In this document: positions 1 through 8,850 of the stretch, piece by piece
Numbering within the stretch: position 1 is the stretch's first letter
Layout: every line of letters starts with the position of its first letter
Assembly: GCF_000423865.1 (NCBI RefSeq)
Contig: NZ_AUIU01000013.1
Span: 62,001 to 126,000, forward strand
DNA: 64,000 nt
Origin: Thermodesulfovibrio thiophilus DSM 17215
GTDB taxonomy: Bacteria; Nitrospirota; Thermodesulfovibrionia; Thermodesulfovibrionales; Thermodesulfovibrionaceae
Direction of reading: 5' to 3'
The notes under the pieces: model-generated
Database searches by the model: none
What the model saw: the letters and a program-made list of their open reading frames with translations, nothing else
What the model was told of the DNA's origin: nothing
Made by a program: the position numbers and the translations under genes

Positions 1-872
1 TCTATTTCCCGTTTCTGAAAAAATCAAAATTGGAAGTAGTTAAATTTATCAACTCTTTGAGAGGGAGGTTTGAAGCTTCAATTAATTTTTATCCTTCAAA
101 TCGCTGGCAGTATAATCTTATTGCCTGGTTTATCGGTTCTAAAAACCGTATGGGACACAGATACATTAAAATGGACTTAAGACAACTCAATTTTCTTAAA
201 AACTACACAGTAAAAGAAGATGAAAATCTTCATAATGTTGAGGAAAATGTTAAACTTCTTAAGTTTTTTGGAGTTAACAGCATTGATATACCTCAAATGC
301 TGTTCTATCATGATGACAGAGAAATTGAATCCGGAAGAGAATTTGTAAAAAAGTCATCTATGCGAGAGGTAAAACTCGGAGTTCATACCGGAACAAGCAG
401 CTTTAAGAACCATAAAAATAGAAGATGGCCAAAGGAAAACTTTTCAGAACTTATAAACAGTTTTCCAGATATTGATTTTTTTGTTTTTGGTACAAAAGAG
501 GAGGAAGAATCAAATCAATTTATACTCAATAATGCAAGATATAAAAATATAATTCTTATTCAGGATAGAGCATTGAGACAGGTGGCCTCAATAATCAAAC
601 AGATGAATGCTTTTATATCAAATGATTCAGGACTGATGCATCTTGCAGCAGCAGTTGGAACTCCTGTGGTTGCAATATTTGGCCCGACAAATCCGGTATG
701 GGTCAGGCCATGGGGAGTAAAACACAGAGTTGTGAGAGCCGGGCTTTCCTGTTCACCGTGTTTTTATTATTCACCTAAAGCTCTTGAATGTGTTGAGGGA
801 TTAGATTTTAAATGTCTTGAAGATATAGATGTTTCAATGGTTAAATCTGCCATTGAAAGGTTAATTCTATAA
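1..872 (+). CDS. GT9 family glycosyltransferase (heptosyltransferase-like), 5' partial
   Basis: The frame is open to the first base of the window, so the N-terminal part lies upstream; a TTG at 30 is probably internal. The visible part is the C-terminal Rossmann half of a GT9 enzyme of the ADP-heptose:LPS heptosyltransferase type. It shows the donor-binding stretch GVHTGTSSFKNHKNRRWPKE and the family signature SNDSGLMHLAAAVGTPVV followed by IFGPTNP. GT9 enzymes add heptose to the LPS inner core at the cytoplasmic face of the inner membrane. Which heptosyltransferase it is (I, II or another GT9) cannot be decided from the fragment. The RfaE2-KdsC fusion at 45.6 kb would supply the same pathway. 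Confidence 0.88.
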   Translation, partial: YFPFLKKSKLEVVKFINSLRGRFEASINFYPSNRWQYNLIAWFIGSKNRMGHRYIKMDLRQLNFLKNYTVKEDENLHNVEENVKLLKFFGVNSIDIPQMLFYHDDREIESGREFVKKSSMREVKLGVHTGTSSFKNHKNRRWPKENFSELINSFPDIDFFVFGTKEEEESNQFILNNARYKNIILIQDRALRQVASIIKQMNAFISNDSGLMHLAAAVGTPVVAIFGPTNPVWVRPWGVKHRVVRAGLSCSPCFYYSPKALECVEGLDFKCLEDIDVSMVKSAIERLIL

Positions 873-950
873 CTACTGATTATTTTAATGTTGCCATATA
901 CTGAAATTTTTCAATCGACAGGCTATGGCAGGATAAATTTTATTGTTAAA

Positions 951-959
951 TGCTATAAT
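951..959 (+). promoter_or_regulatory. Extended -10 promoter
   Basis: TGC directly precedes a perfect TATAAT at 954-959, forming an extended -10. No good -35 is visible 16-18 bp upstream, as is usual for extended -10 promoters. Transcription would start near 966 and leave a leader of about 130 bases before the glycosyltransferase at 1097. Confidence 0.5.
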
Positions 960-965
960 TTACAA

Positions 966-1096
966 AAACTTATGATGGATTGAAGAAAGACTGAAGGACA
1001 GAATCCTTCAAAAGACCGAATAATTGGGACATCCTGTCTGTAAACAGGATATATTTATTAAAAAGCTTGAAAAATTCTATGTGTAAAATTGAGGTT
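966..1096 (+). promoter_or_regulatory. Structured 5' leader with two hairpins
   Basis: The predicted leader holds two perfect short stems. TGAAGGA (992-998) pairs with TCCTTCA (1004-1010) across a 5-base loop. ATCCTGT (1031-1037) pairs with ACAGGAT (1044-1050) across a 6-base loop. The second is followed by ATATTTATTA rather than a clean T-run, so it is a poor intrinsic terminator. I recognise no riboswitch consensus. It may be a cis-regulatory element of the downstream run or only a stabilising leader. Confidence 0.35.
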
Positions 1097-1804
1097 ATGA
1101 AGACAGTCATTATTATTCCAACATACAATGAAGTAGAAAACATTGACAGACTGCTTCCTTCAGTTTTCAACAATGATGTTGACATTTTATTCATAGATGA
1201 TGCATCAGAAGATGGGACATCTCAGAGAATAAAGCAATGGATGGACAGATCAGAAAGAATAAATCTCATCCACAGACCAATGAAACTCGGGCTTGGTACT
1301 GCCTATGTTACAGGATTTAAGTGGGCATTAAAAAGAGGTTATCAGTACATCTTTGAGATGGATGCTGACTTAAGTCATGATCCTTTAGAGATTCCGAATT
1401 TTATTAAAAAGGCTCAGGAAGGCTATGCTCTTGTTATTGGGTCAAGATATACTCGAGGAACAATAAGCGTTGTTGGATGGGATTTTCATAGACTTCTTCT
1501 TTCCAAGTTTGCAAATAAATATGCAGGTACTGTACTTGGGCTAAATTTTCTCACAGATATCACAAGTGGATATCGCTGTTATCACAGAAGTGTAATTGAA
1601 TCAATAGAGCTTGATAGAATCAGGTCAAATGGATATGCCTTTCAGATTGAGATGGTTTACAGAGCATATAAGAAGGGATTCAGAATTGGAGAGATTCCAA
1701 TAATTTTTTATGAACGCAACAGTGGTTCATCCAAGATGAATAGAAAAATTGTTAGAGAAGCAGCTTTAATGGTGTGGAAATTGAGATTTGGAAGATGGAA
1801 ATGA
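1097..1804 (+). CDS. GT2 polyprenol-phosphate mannosyltransferase-like glycosyltransferase
   Basis: A 235-residue GT-A glycosyltransferase of the dolichol/polyprenol-phosphate mannose synthase group, which transfers a sugar from a nucleotide donor to a polyprenyl phosphate at the inner membrane. Visible features are the N-terminal IIIPTYNE, the DILFIDDASEDGTS strand-loop, the metal-binding DAD at residues 89-91, and the GSRYTRG and SGYRCY stretches. There is no C-terminal membrane domain, so it is the short soluble type. ATG 1097 was chosen because the conserved fold begins at once; an in-frame TTG at 1067 and ATG at 1079 would add unconserved residues. The sugar and acceptor are not known. 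Confidence 0.88.
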   Translation: MKTVIIIPTYNEVENIDRLLPSVFNNDVDILFIDDASEDGTSQRIKQWMDRSERINLIHRPMKLGLGTAYVTGFKWALKRGYQYIFEMDADLSHDPLEIPNFIKKAQEGYALVIGSRYTRGTISVVGWDFHRLLLSKFANKYAGTVLGLNFLTDITSGYRCYHRSVIESIELDRIRSNGYAFQIEMVYRAYKKGFRIGEIPIIFYERNSGSSKMNRKIVREAALMVWKLRFGRWK

Positions 1805-1835
1805 ACTCTTCTTGTAAAATTCATTAAAATAAAAG

Positions 1836-2282
1836 ATGAGCAGGCTTTTGATTGATGGATACAATCTTATAGGAATTCTTCATCGTGATTTGAAAAAAGC
1901 CAGGCAGGAGCTCATAGAAACACTGATAAACTATCGTAAGAAAAAAGGACATGATATTACTGTAGTTTTTGACGGATATAAAACAGGACCTGGCATGGAA
2001 ACAGTGGAGTATTATGGAGGAGTGAGGGTAATTTATTCTGGAGTTTCCGAAAAAGCTGATGATGTGATAAAGAGAATTCTTAAAACAGAAAAACTTTTCT
2101 GGATTGTAATAACTTCAGACAGGGACATAGAAAAAGAGGCATGGAAGGAAAACTGTGTGCCAGTTAGTTCTTCATTGTTTTCTGAGATTCTTAATGGTGA
2201 GGAATATTATTTTGAGCATGCAAAAGGTGTTACACTTTCAAAAAAGGAAAAAGCCATACTGAGGGCAGTATCCAAACTGTAA
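1836..2282 (+). CDS. NYN domain ribonuclease, YacP/Rae1-like
   Basis: A 148-residue single-domain protein of the YacP/Rae1-type NYN (PIN-like) nuclease family. The acidic residues that would bind metal lie in LLIDGYNL near the N-terminus, in VVFDGYKTG, in SEKADDVIKRI and in ITSDRDIEKEA, in the order expected for NYN domains. Bacillus Rae1 cleaves mRNA on the ribosome; whether this one does is unknown. Its stop overlaps the start of the next gene by one base (TAATG), so the two are probably co-translated. Confidence 0.8.
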   Translation: MSRLLIDGYNLIGILHRDLKKARQELIETLINYRKKKGHDITVVFDGYKTGPGMETVEYYGGVRVIYSGVSEKADDVIKRILKTEKLFWIVITSDRDIEKEAWKENCVPVSSSLFSEILNGEEYYFEHAKGVTLSKKEKAILRAVSKL

Positions 2283-3406
2283 TGATCATGAAATTTTTTA
2301 AAATTCAACCAGCATTTCAATTGAATATTATTTTTTTTACAGCTATGTGCATTGTTTTGCTCATTTTTTCAGATAAACTACCATCTATTTCTAATTTTCT
2401 GGTCATTTATGCCTCTATAGTTTTATTTCAGTTTTGCATTTGTAACATTAAAAAGAATGTTTTTTTAACTTTTATACGAGACATTGGTTTACCTGTTCTG
2501 TCAGTTCTCATTGCCTTTGATACAGTTGGAGAGCTTATTCCTCTGTTAAATCCAGATGATATTGATAGAGAATTGCTCAAGCTTGATTATTCGATTTTAG
2601 GATTCTATCCATATGTTGCTTTTGAAAAAATAGCCAGTCCATTACTTACTGAATTAATGCAGATTTCATACTGTTTTTATTATGCTCTTCCTTTTCTTCT
2701 CGGATATTATCTTATAAAAAAGGGACAAAAAATTGTGTTTTACCGCGCTTTGTTTATTGTGATTTTTTGCTATTATCTTTCTTATATAGGTTATATGATA
2801 TTTCCTGCCCTTGGCCCCAGATACAGCATGCCAGGGATGTTTCAACAGGAGCTTAATGGTGTATTTCTGGCTAACACTATCAGGGATTTTTTAAACTATC
2901 TTGAAGGAATAAAAAGAGATGCATTTCCAAGCGGACATGTTGGTATTTCTCTGGTAATTTTATTTTTAATGTTAAAGTATTCAAGAAAACTTTTCTGGAT
3001 AAGCCTTGTACCTGTTTTATTTCTAATAATTTCTACAATTTACTGCAGGTATCACTATTTTAGTGATGTGCTGGGAGGTATTTTTTTAGCAGTTGTAAGT
3101 TTGGTTGCAGGTAATTTATACTATAATTTTTGGTTGAAAAAAATGGGAATTCCTTTTTTGAAAGATAAAGATGGATATAAACTAAAAGTGCTGGTTAAAA
3201 CAGGCTCAAAAATGCCTGGAGTTGAAGGGATTGAAGAAGATACTCTGCAAATAAAACTCAGAGCACAGCCTCATGATGGACTTGCAAATAAAGAACTTAT
3301 TGAACTGCTTTCTGAACTGCTTCATATTCCTAAATCGAGGCTTGAAATAGCAAAGGGTAGAACCTCCAGACAGAAGGTTGTTAGAATAAAAGGAGAAATC
3401 GCTTGA
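2282..3406 (+). CDS. PAP2-family membrane phosphatase fused to a DUF167 (YggU) domain
   Basis: A 374-residue protein with an unusual domain pair. Residues 1 to about 290 are polytopic membrane sequence with PAP2 phosphatase motifs: PSGHVGIS near residue 216 and RYHYFSDVLGG near residue 256, with LGPRY before them. This resembles the Aur1/inositol-phosphorylceramide-synthase branch of PAP2, which acts on lipid phosphates. Residues about 295-372 are a complete DUF167/YggU domain, recognised from KLRAQPHDGLANKELIELLS and the SRLEIAKGRTSRQKVVRI tail. DUF167 proteins are normally small stand-alone cytosolic proteins. The frame is continuous with no sign of readthrough. The join may only reflect fusion of neighbouring genes. 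The lipid substrate is not known. Confidence 0.82.
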   Translation: MIMKFFKIQPAFQLNIIFFTAMCIVLLIFSDKLPSISNFLVIYASIVLFQFCICNIKKNVFLTFIRDIGLPVLSVLIAFDTVGELIPLLNPDDIDRELLKLDYSILGFYPYVAFEKIASPLLTELMQISYCFYYALPFLLGYYLIKKGQKIVFYRALFIVIFCYYLSYIGYMIFPALGPRYSMPGMFQQELNGVFLANTIRDFLNYLEGIKRDAFPSGHVGISLVILFLMLKYSRKLFWISLVPVLFLIISTIYCRYHYFSDVLGGIFLAVVSLVAGNLYYNFWLKKMGIPFLKDKDGYKLKVLVKTGSKMPGVEGIEEDTLQIKLRAQPHDGLANKELIELLSELLHIPKSRLEIAKGRTSRQKVVRIKGEIA

Positions 3407-4254
3407 TAGAAAGCCTTACAGGTTATGGATTTGCTGAAAAAGGAATATTCAGGGTTGAGGCAAAATCTCTGAATCATAGATTTCTTGAAATAAATGTAAA
3501 ATTACCACAGATACTCTCAAGACATGAAGTTGAGATAAGAAATCTAGTAAGAGAAAAATTTCATAGAGGTAAAATAGATGTTGTTATATCAATTAATCAC
3601 AAGGAAAGAACAGGAAAACTATATCTTAATAAAAATCTTGCGAAACAGTTATATTCAGCATTTATTGATCTGAAAAAGGAGTTGAGTATTCTTGGATCTA
3701 TTGATATCTCAATGTTTTCAAATTTCAGGGAACTTTTTATTTATGAAGAGGAGGCACCTGATCTCAATACCCTGATGCTTGCAGTATCTGAAGCTGTCGA
3801 TGGAGTTTATCAGATGAGAATAAGAGAAGGCGAAATTATCAAGGAAAGTCTAACTAAAATTGCTGAAAGTATCGAAAATGGCATACTAAATTTAGAGAGC
3901 AAGGTGGATGTAATTTTTAATGAATACATTACCTATTTGCAAAACCGGGTAAAGGAACTTTTAGTTGAAAATAACCTGGATGAAAAACGAGTTTTAGAAC
4001 AGATTATTTTATACGCTCAGAGAACTGATATAAAAGAGGAAGTGGATAGATTACGCAGTCATATTACCCAGTTTAAAGAAATTCTTTTTCAAGGTGGAGT
4101 GGTTGGGAAAAAGCTTGATTTTCTAATTCAAGAAATGCACAGAGAAGCCAATACAATACTTGCAAAAACAGAGAATTTCGAGGTTAAAACAATCGCTATT
4201 GATATAAAAACTCAAAATGAAAGACTTAAAGAACAAATTCAGAATATTCAATAG
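3403..4254 (+). CDS. yicC: YicC family endoribonuclease
   Basis: A 283-residue YicC protein, a family now assigned endoribonuclease activity. It begins with the hallmark SLTGYG followed by [18 protein letters not shown], and ends with the conserved helical domain containing [15 protein letters not shown]. The start is TTG at 3403, overlapping the previous stop by four bases (TTGA). The order yicC-remA-gmk-rpoZ-coaBC is widely conserved, which supports the assignment and co-transcription. Confidence 0.93.
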   Translation: MIESLTGYGFAEKGIFRVEAKSLNHRFLEINVKLPQILSRHEVEIRNLVREKFHRGKIDVVISINHKERTGKLYLNKNLAKQLYSAFIDLKKELSILGSIDISMFSNFRELFIYEEEAPDLNTLMLAVSEAVDGVYQMRIREGEIIKESLTKIAESIENGILNLESKVDVIFNEYITYLQNRVKELLVENNLDEKRVLEQIILYAQRTDIKEEVDRLRSHITQFKEILFQGGVVGKKLDFLIQEMHREANTILAKTENFEVKTIAIDIKTQNERLKEQIQNIQ

Positions 4255-4256
4255 CC

Positions 4257-4514
4257 ATGCTGGTAAATATCGGATTTGGTAATATAGTATCTCTGTCAAG
4301 AATTGTTGCTATTGTGAATCCTGGTTCGTCTCCTATGAAAAGGATGAAAGACGAGGCTAAAAAAAGGGGAAAACTAATTGATGTAACTGAAGGAAGAAAA
4401 ACACGTTCAATTATAATTACTGACAGTGATCATATAATACTGAGTGCTCTTCAGGTTGAGACTATTCTGCAGAGGATTAATGAATTAAGCAGAGGAGAAG
4501 ATGGATCTTTATAA
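4257..4514 (+). CDS. remA: RemA/DUF370 family regulatory protein
   Basis: An 85-residue DUF370 protein. In Bacillus, RemA is a DNA-binding activator of biofilm matrix genes that forms ring-like oligomers. The family core [20 protein letters not shown] opens the protein, followed by [28 protein letters not shown] and a hydrophobic C-terminal strand-helix. It overlaps gmk by 14 bases. It sits in its common place between yicC and gmk. In a diderm its targets are unknown and may differ from those in Bacillus. Confidence 0.9.
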   Translation: MLVNIGFGNIVSLSRIVAIVNPGSSPMKRMKDEAKKRGKLIDVTEGRKTRSIIITDSDHIILSALQVETILQRINELSRGEDGSL

Positions 4515-5115
4515 AAAAGGAATTATTTTTGTTATATCTGCTCCCTCTGGGACAGGTAAGACAACGTTATGCGAAAAATTATTGAAACTACTACCGGATT
4601 TAAAATTGAGTATTTCTCATACAACAAGAAAACCACGAAATGGAGAGAGAAATGGAATTAATTATTACTTTATAGATAAAGAGACTTTTAAAAAAATGAT
4701 AGATACTGATGAATTTGTTGAATGGGCAGAGGTATATGGAAATTTTTATGGAACTTCAAAAAAAGCTATAAATAGTTTAATCAGTAATGGATATGATATA
4801 TTGCTTGATATTGATACAAAGGGTGCAAAGAATATAAAAAAACTCTATCCAGATAGTGTTTTAATTTTTATTCTGCCTCCTTCTCTGGATGAGCTTGAAA
4901 GGAGACTTATTAACAGGAATGAGGATAACAATGTCATAAAACTTAGATTAAGTAAAGCATCTCAGGAGATTTCGCAATATAAATTTTATGATTATGTTGT
5001 GATAAATGATAATATTGAGCAGGCATCAAGCAATTTGCTCTGTATCATACATGCTGAAAGGTTGAAAACAAAAAGAATAGACAACTCTAAAATAGATGAA
5101 ATTTTTAAAAAATGA
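4501..5115 (+). CDS. gmk: Guanylate kinase
   Basis: A 204-residue cytosolic enzyme that phosphorylates GMP to GDP with ATP. The P-loop [10 protein letters not shown] is at residues 13-22. The GMP-binding region follows with [19 protein letters not shown] and [16 protein letters not shown]. The length is normal for the family. It overlaps remA at its start and is followed immediately by rpoZ. Confidence 0.96.
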   Translation: MDLYKKGIIFVISAPSGTGKTTLCEKLLKLLPDLKLSISHTTRKPRNGERNGINYYFIDKETFKKMIDTDEFVEWAEVYGNFYGTSKKAINSLISNGYDILLDIDTKGAKNIKKLYPDSVLIFILPPSLDELERRLINRNEDNNVIKLRLSKASQEISQYKFYDYVVINDNIEQASSNLLCIIHAERLKTKRIDNSKIDEIFKK

Positions 5116-5128
5116 GGAGGGCGTAAAA

Positions 5129-5548
5129 ATGAACAAAAAAGAAGAAAGTCTGGATATTATTTCTTTACCAGTAGAGCTGGATAAAACAAAGATTGATAGC
5201 AAATATCGTCTGGCGCTTATTGCAGCTCAAAGAGCAGCTGAACTTTCTTTGGGTGCACCATCAAAGCTCGACAGAAAAGCAAAAAAAGTTACAACCACCG
5301 CGATTCTTGAGGTTTTATCAAACAAGATAGAATATATAACTGGGGAAGAGGCTCAAAGAATTAAGGAAAAGATCAGCCAGATTGATGTCAAAAAACTTCT
5401 TGAAGATAAAAGAAAAGCAATTCCTGATCTTTCAGAACTCGAAAAAGACCTTAAAGTATATCTTCATGGAAAAGAGTCTGCTGAAAAAATGCTTGAAGAC
5501 CTATTTACAGACAATACAGAAAAGCCTGTTAGTGAGCAGGAAGAATAA
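5129..5548 (+). CDS. rpoZ: RNA polymerase omega subunit
   Basis: A 139-residue omega subunit that helps assemble core RNA polymerase. The conserved region KYRLALIAAQRAAEL is followed by KKVTTTAILEVLSNKIEY. ATG 5129 is chosen because a strong Shine-Dalgarno GAGGAGG lies at 5114-5120; an upstream in-frame ATG at 5096 would place that site inside the coding sequence. The C-terminal part is an acidic, charged extension of about 60 residues (EKDLKVYLHGKES... to the end). It follows gmk as in many bacteria. Confidence 0.93.
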   Translation: MNKKEESLDIISLPVELDKTKIDSKYRLALIAAQRAAELSLGAPSKLDRKAKKVTTTAILEVLSNKIEYITGEEAQRIKEKISQIDVKKLLEDKRKAIPDLSELEKDLKVYLHGKESAEKMLEDLFTDNTEKPVSEQEE

Positions 5549-5566
5549 AATTAGAAATTCAATAGA

Positions 5567-6766
5567 GTGAATAGTCTGTTAAAAAATAAAAAAGTTATAC
5601 TGGGTATAACAGGAAGCATAGCAGCATACAAAATATATGAACTTATTAAGCTTTTAAAAGATGCTGGTGCTGAAATTTATCCTGTTATGACTAAAAATGC
5701 ATCTTATTTTGTAACTCCATTAAGCATTGAGATTATCAGTGGCAACAGGGTATTAATGAATATGTTTGAAGAACCACTTTCTCATATCGAGCTTGCAAAA
5801 AGCTGCGATATTTTTACAGTTGTACCGGCAACAGCCAATCTGATTAATAAGTATGCCTCTGGTATTGCCGATGACCTTCTTACGACAACGCTGATTGCCT
5901 TCAGGGGCCCGGTCATTATTGCTCCTGCAATGAACTGGAGAATGTACGAGTCACCTCAGGTACAGAAAAGTATTGAATATTTAAACAGTCTTGGGGTGAA
6001 ATTCATGGGACCTGAAAGAGGATTGCTTGCCTGTGGAGAGGAAGGTCTTGGCAGGCTTGTTTCAATAAATAAAATTTTTGAGGCAATCATTTCTTCATTA
6101 ACTGAAAAAGATTTAAAAGAAGAACATGTTCTTATTACAGCAGGACCTACAAGACAGTATCTTGATCCTATCAGATACATAACAAATAAATCATCGGGTA
6201 AAATGGGTTATGCTCTGGCAAAAATTGCTAAAAGAAGAGGTGCAAAGGTAACTCTCATCAGTGGACCATCAAATCTGCAGCCACCTGAAGTAGATAGTTT
6301 TATTCCAATACAGACAACTCAAGAAATGCTGGAAGCTGTTATGAAACACATAAACCGAGCAAGCATACTTTTGATGGCAGCTGCTCCTCTTGATTTTGAA
6401 CCTGAGATAACCTATGCAACTAAAATAGACAAACACTCAATAAAGTCAATTCCACTTAAGCTATGTCCCGATATACTGAAAAAGGTTTCAATGCTGAAGG
6501 AAAGGCCATTTACTGTGGGCTTTGCTGCTGAGGCTGGACTTAATGTAGACAGGGCTAAGTTAAAATTTCAAGATAAAAGGCTTGATATGATTGTTTTGAA
6601 TGATATTATGCAACAAGACCGAGGTATGGAGTCTGATGCCAATGAAGTAATGCTAATTTATAAAAAAAGAAATAACTTTTTTGAAGAACAAACATCTCTC
6701 CTATCCAAAGATGAAATTGCCAGCATAATTTTGTCTAAAATTCTGGAGTTAAAACTTGCCAAATAA
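5567..6766 (+). CDS. coaBC: Bifunctional CoaBC (phosphopantothenoylcysteine synthetase/decarboxylase)
   Basis: A 399-residue fused enzyme that makes 4'-phosphopantetheine for coenzyme A. The CoaC half (about 1-178) binds FMN and has the catalytic His73 in SHIELA, the PATANLINKYASGIADDLLTT loop, the APAMN motif and the reactive Cys156 in LLACGEEG. The CoaB half (about 183-399) opens with LITAGPTRQYLDPIRYI, then NKSSGKMG. The start is GTG at 5567 with a poor Shine-Dalgarno. The rpoZ-coaBC order is common. Confidence 0.95.
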   Translation: MNSLLKNKKVILGITGSIAAYKIYELIKLLKDAGAEIYPVMTKNASYFVTPLSIEIISGNRVLMNMFEEPLSHIELAKSCDIFTVVPATANLINKYASGIADDLLTTTLIAFRGPVIIAPAMNWRMYESPQVQKSIEYLNSLGVKFMGPERGLLACGEEGLGRLVSINKIFEAIISSLTEKDLKEEHVLITAGPTRQYLDPIRYITNKSSGKMGYALAKIAKRRGAKVTLISGPSNLQPPEVDSFIPIQTTQEMLEAVMKHINRASILLMAAAPLDFEPEITYATKIDKHSIKSIPLKLCPDILKKVSMLKERPFTVGFAAEAGLNVDRAKLKFQDKRLDMIVLNDIMQQDRGMESDANEVMLIYKKRNNFFEEQTSLLSKDEIASIILSKILELKLAK

Positions 6767-7820
6767 ATATGAAAACAGGGTTAAGAAAGTTTTTGATAGA
6801 ATTGTTGCATCATCAGATGCCTTTTTAATAACGAATCTTAAAAATATCAGATATCTTACAGGCTTTAGAGGTAGTTTTGCCATTGCTTTATTAACTGGAC
6901 AGGGTTGCTATCTATTTGTTGATTTTCGTTATCTTAAGCAGGCTCAGAAAGAGGCAGCGGGAGAAATACTGTTGTTCAAAAAATCATGGATAGATACCCT
7001 GATGAGTGTTATAAAAGAGAAAAATATACAGAGGCTTTCCTTTGAGGATACATGCAGTTATGAAATTTTCTCTATGCTTGAGCGTCAGAAAATTGAGCTG
7101 ATTCCTCAAAAATTACAGGTTGAGACAGTTAGAGCAGTTAAAGACCAAGAGGAGATAGACAGTATCAAGAAAGCTGTGGATATTGCTGAGAGAGCTTTTT
7201 TAAACATTAAACATTGCATAAAAGCTAATGTTTCAGAAAGAGCCATAGCAGTAGCTCTTGAAAATGAGTTGAGACTGCTTGGCTCTGAATCCATACCTTT
7301 TCCAGTAATTGTTGCCTCAGGCAAAAATTCTTCCATGCCTCACTGGAACGCATCAGATAGGGTGCTTAAAAATGGAGATTTTGTTATAATTGATTGGGGT
7401 GCGGGTTACGATGGATATTTTTCGGATATGACGAGAACATTTATTATTGGAGAGGCAACCGAGGTGCAAAAAAATATTTATGAAATTGTAAAAAAGGCAA
7501 ATATTTCTGCAATACAATGCTGCAGTGCAGGTGTGGAGGCTAAAACTATTGATGAATCAGCAAGAAGACTGATAGAGGATGCAGGCTATGGGGAAAATTT
7601 TGGACATGCTACCGGACATGGTGTGGGGCTTGATGTTCATGAACTGCCAAAGATAAGTAGCGAATCTGAAGTTAAAATTGACAATGGAATGGTTTTTACT
7701 GTAGAGCCAGGAGTTTATATCGAAGAGTCTGGTGGAGTGCGAATTGAAGATATGGTTGTTATAAAGGAAAACAGAGTGAAGATATTAACAGATCTTCCAA
7801 AAGATTTTGAGATTTTATAA
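6756..7820 (+). CDS. M24 family Xaa-Pro aminopeptidase/dipeptidase
   Basis: A 354-residue dimetal peptidase of the PepP/PepQ type that cleaves Xaa-Pro bonds. All five metal ligands are present with canonical spacing in the pita-bread domain: Asp213, Asp224, His288 (in GHATGHGVG), Glu317 (in EPGVY) and Glu331. The N-terminal creatinase-like domain covers about 1-130. It starts at TTG 6756, overlapping coaBC by 11 bases. The pepP-efp-accB-accC order is common. The name pepP or pepQ depends on substrate, which the sequence does not settle. Confidence 0.93.
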   Translation: MPNKYENRVKKVFDRIVASSDAFLITNLKNIRYLTGFRGSFAIALLTGQGCYLFVDFRYLKQAQKEAAGEILLFKKSWIDTLMSVIKEKNIQRLSFEDTCSYEIFSMLERQKIELIPQKLQVETVRAVKDQEEIDSIKKAVDIAERAFLNIKHCIKANVSERAIAVALENELRLLGSESIPFPVIVASGKNSSMPHWNASDRVLKNGDFVIIDWGAGYDGYFSDMTRTFIIGEATEVQKNIYEIVKKANISAIQCCSAGVEAKTIDESARRLIEDAGYGENFGHATGHGVGLDVHELPKISSESEVKIDNGMVFTVEPGVYIEESGGVRIEDMVVIKENRVKILTDLPKDFEIL

Positions 7821-7837
7821 GGAGAAGGAGGCAGGAA

Positions 7838-8401
7838 ATGGTTTCAACATCCGAGTTTAAGAAGGGATTGAAAATTGTATACAAAGGAGAACCGTATGAG
7901 ATTATTGATTTTCAACATGTAAAAATGCAACAAAGAGCTCCAATAGTCAGAACAAAGATTAAAAATCTCAAAACAGGTAGAGTTCTTGAAGAAAATTTTT
8001 CATCCGGTGATAAATTTGAAAAGCCTGAACTTGAAGAAAGGCAAATGCAGTATCTTTATGCACAGGGAGACTCCTGTGTTTTCATGGATATGGAAAGCTA
8101 TGAACAGGTCACCATACCCAGGCAGGTTATTGGAGATGCCATATACTATATTAAAGAAGAAATGATGGTTGATATGATTTATTACAAGGGAGAACCTCTT
8201 GTTATTGAACCTCCAATGTTTGTAGAGCTCAGAGTGGCTGACACAGAACCGGCATTCAAAGGAGACACAGCTTCAGGTGGGACAAAACCAGCCCGGCTTG
8301 AAACAGGACTCACAGTAAAGGTTCCTTTCCATATTCAGACAGGAGATCTGTTAAAGATTGATACAAGAACCGGAGAATATATTGAAAAAGTAAAGGAGTA
8401 G
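7838..8401 (+). CDS. efp: Translation elongation factor P
   Basis: A 187-residue EF-P, which relieves ribosome stalling at proline runs. The three-domain pattern is clear, including RTKIKNLKTG, the TYLY-like MQYLYAQGD and the C-terminal GDLLKIDTRTGEYIEKVKE. The loop that reaches the peptidyl transferase centre reads HVKMQQRAPIVR, so the modified Lys34 position of E. coli aligns with Gln32, with Arg33 next to it. A strong GGAGAAGGAGG lies upstream. No EpmA, EpmB or EarP modification gene is seen in this window. Confidence 0.96.
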   Translation: MVSTSEFKKGLKIVYKGEPYEIIDFQHVKMQQRAPIVRTKIKNLKTGRVLEENFSSGDKFEKPELEERQMQYLYAQGDSCVFMDMESYEQVTIPRQVIGDAIYYIKEEMMVDMIYYKGEPLVIEPPMFVELRVADTEPAFKGDTASGGTKPARLETGLTVKVPFHIQTGDLLKIDTRTGEYIEKVKE

Positions 8402-8404
8402 ATA

Positions 8405-8848
8405 ATGGAACTTGAAGAAATAAAAGAACTTATATCTTTTCTCAAGGACACTGATGTAACAGAGCTGAATATTGAAAAAGAAGGTTTTAGAATAAGAATA
8501 AAAAGAGGATATATTTATGGTCCTCTTGAAATAGCAAAAACTATTAAACCATCAGAAGAAATTATGAAACCTTCTTATGCTATGGAACTTCAAAAAGAAG
8601 AAGAAACACTTCATACAGTCACATCACCACTGGTTGGAACTTTTTATAGATCACCCTCTCCTGATGCTCCTCCTTTTGTAGAAATTGGTACTAGAGTTGA
8701 AAAAGGACAGGTCTTATGTATCATCGAAGCTATGAAAATAATGAATGAGATTGAAAGTGATGTTTCAGGTGTGGTTAAAAAGATTTTAGTTGAAAATGGT
8801 CAACCTGTTGAGTACGGTGAGCCTCTGTTTCTTATTGAGGTGGATTAA
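8405..8848 (+). CDS. accB: Biotin carboxyl carrier protein of acetyl-CoA carboxylase
   Basis: A 147-residue BCCP that carries biotin between the carboxylase and carboxyltransferase halves in the first step of fatty acid synthesis. The biotinyl lysine is Lys111 in EAMKIMNE. Before the domain lie a flexible linker and the [19 protein letters not shown] entry strand with its thumb. It is followed directly by accC. The carboxyltransferase genes accA and accD are not in the window. Confidence 0.95.
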   Translation: MELEEIKELISFLKDTDVTELNIEKEGFRIRIKRGYIYGPLEIAKTIKPSEEIMKPSYAMELQKEEETLHTVTSPLVGTFYRSPSPDAPPFVEIGTRVEKGQVLCIIEAMKIMNEIESDVSGVVKKILVENGQPVEYGEPLFLIEVD

Positions 8849-8850
8849 TA

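Noticed and set aside
1031-1060. Second leader hairpin as an intrinsic terminator
   Set aside because: The stem is only 7 bp and is followed by ATATTTATTA instead of a T-run.
5382-5570. Short plus-strand frame within the end of rpoZ
   Set aside because: Lysine-rich shadow of rpoZ in another frame; no Shine-Dalgarno and no family match.
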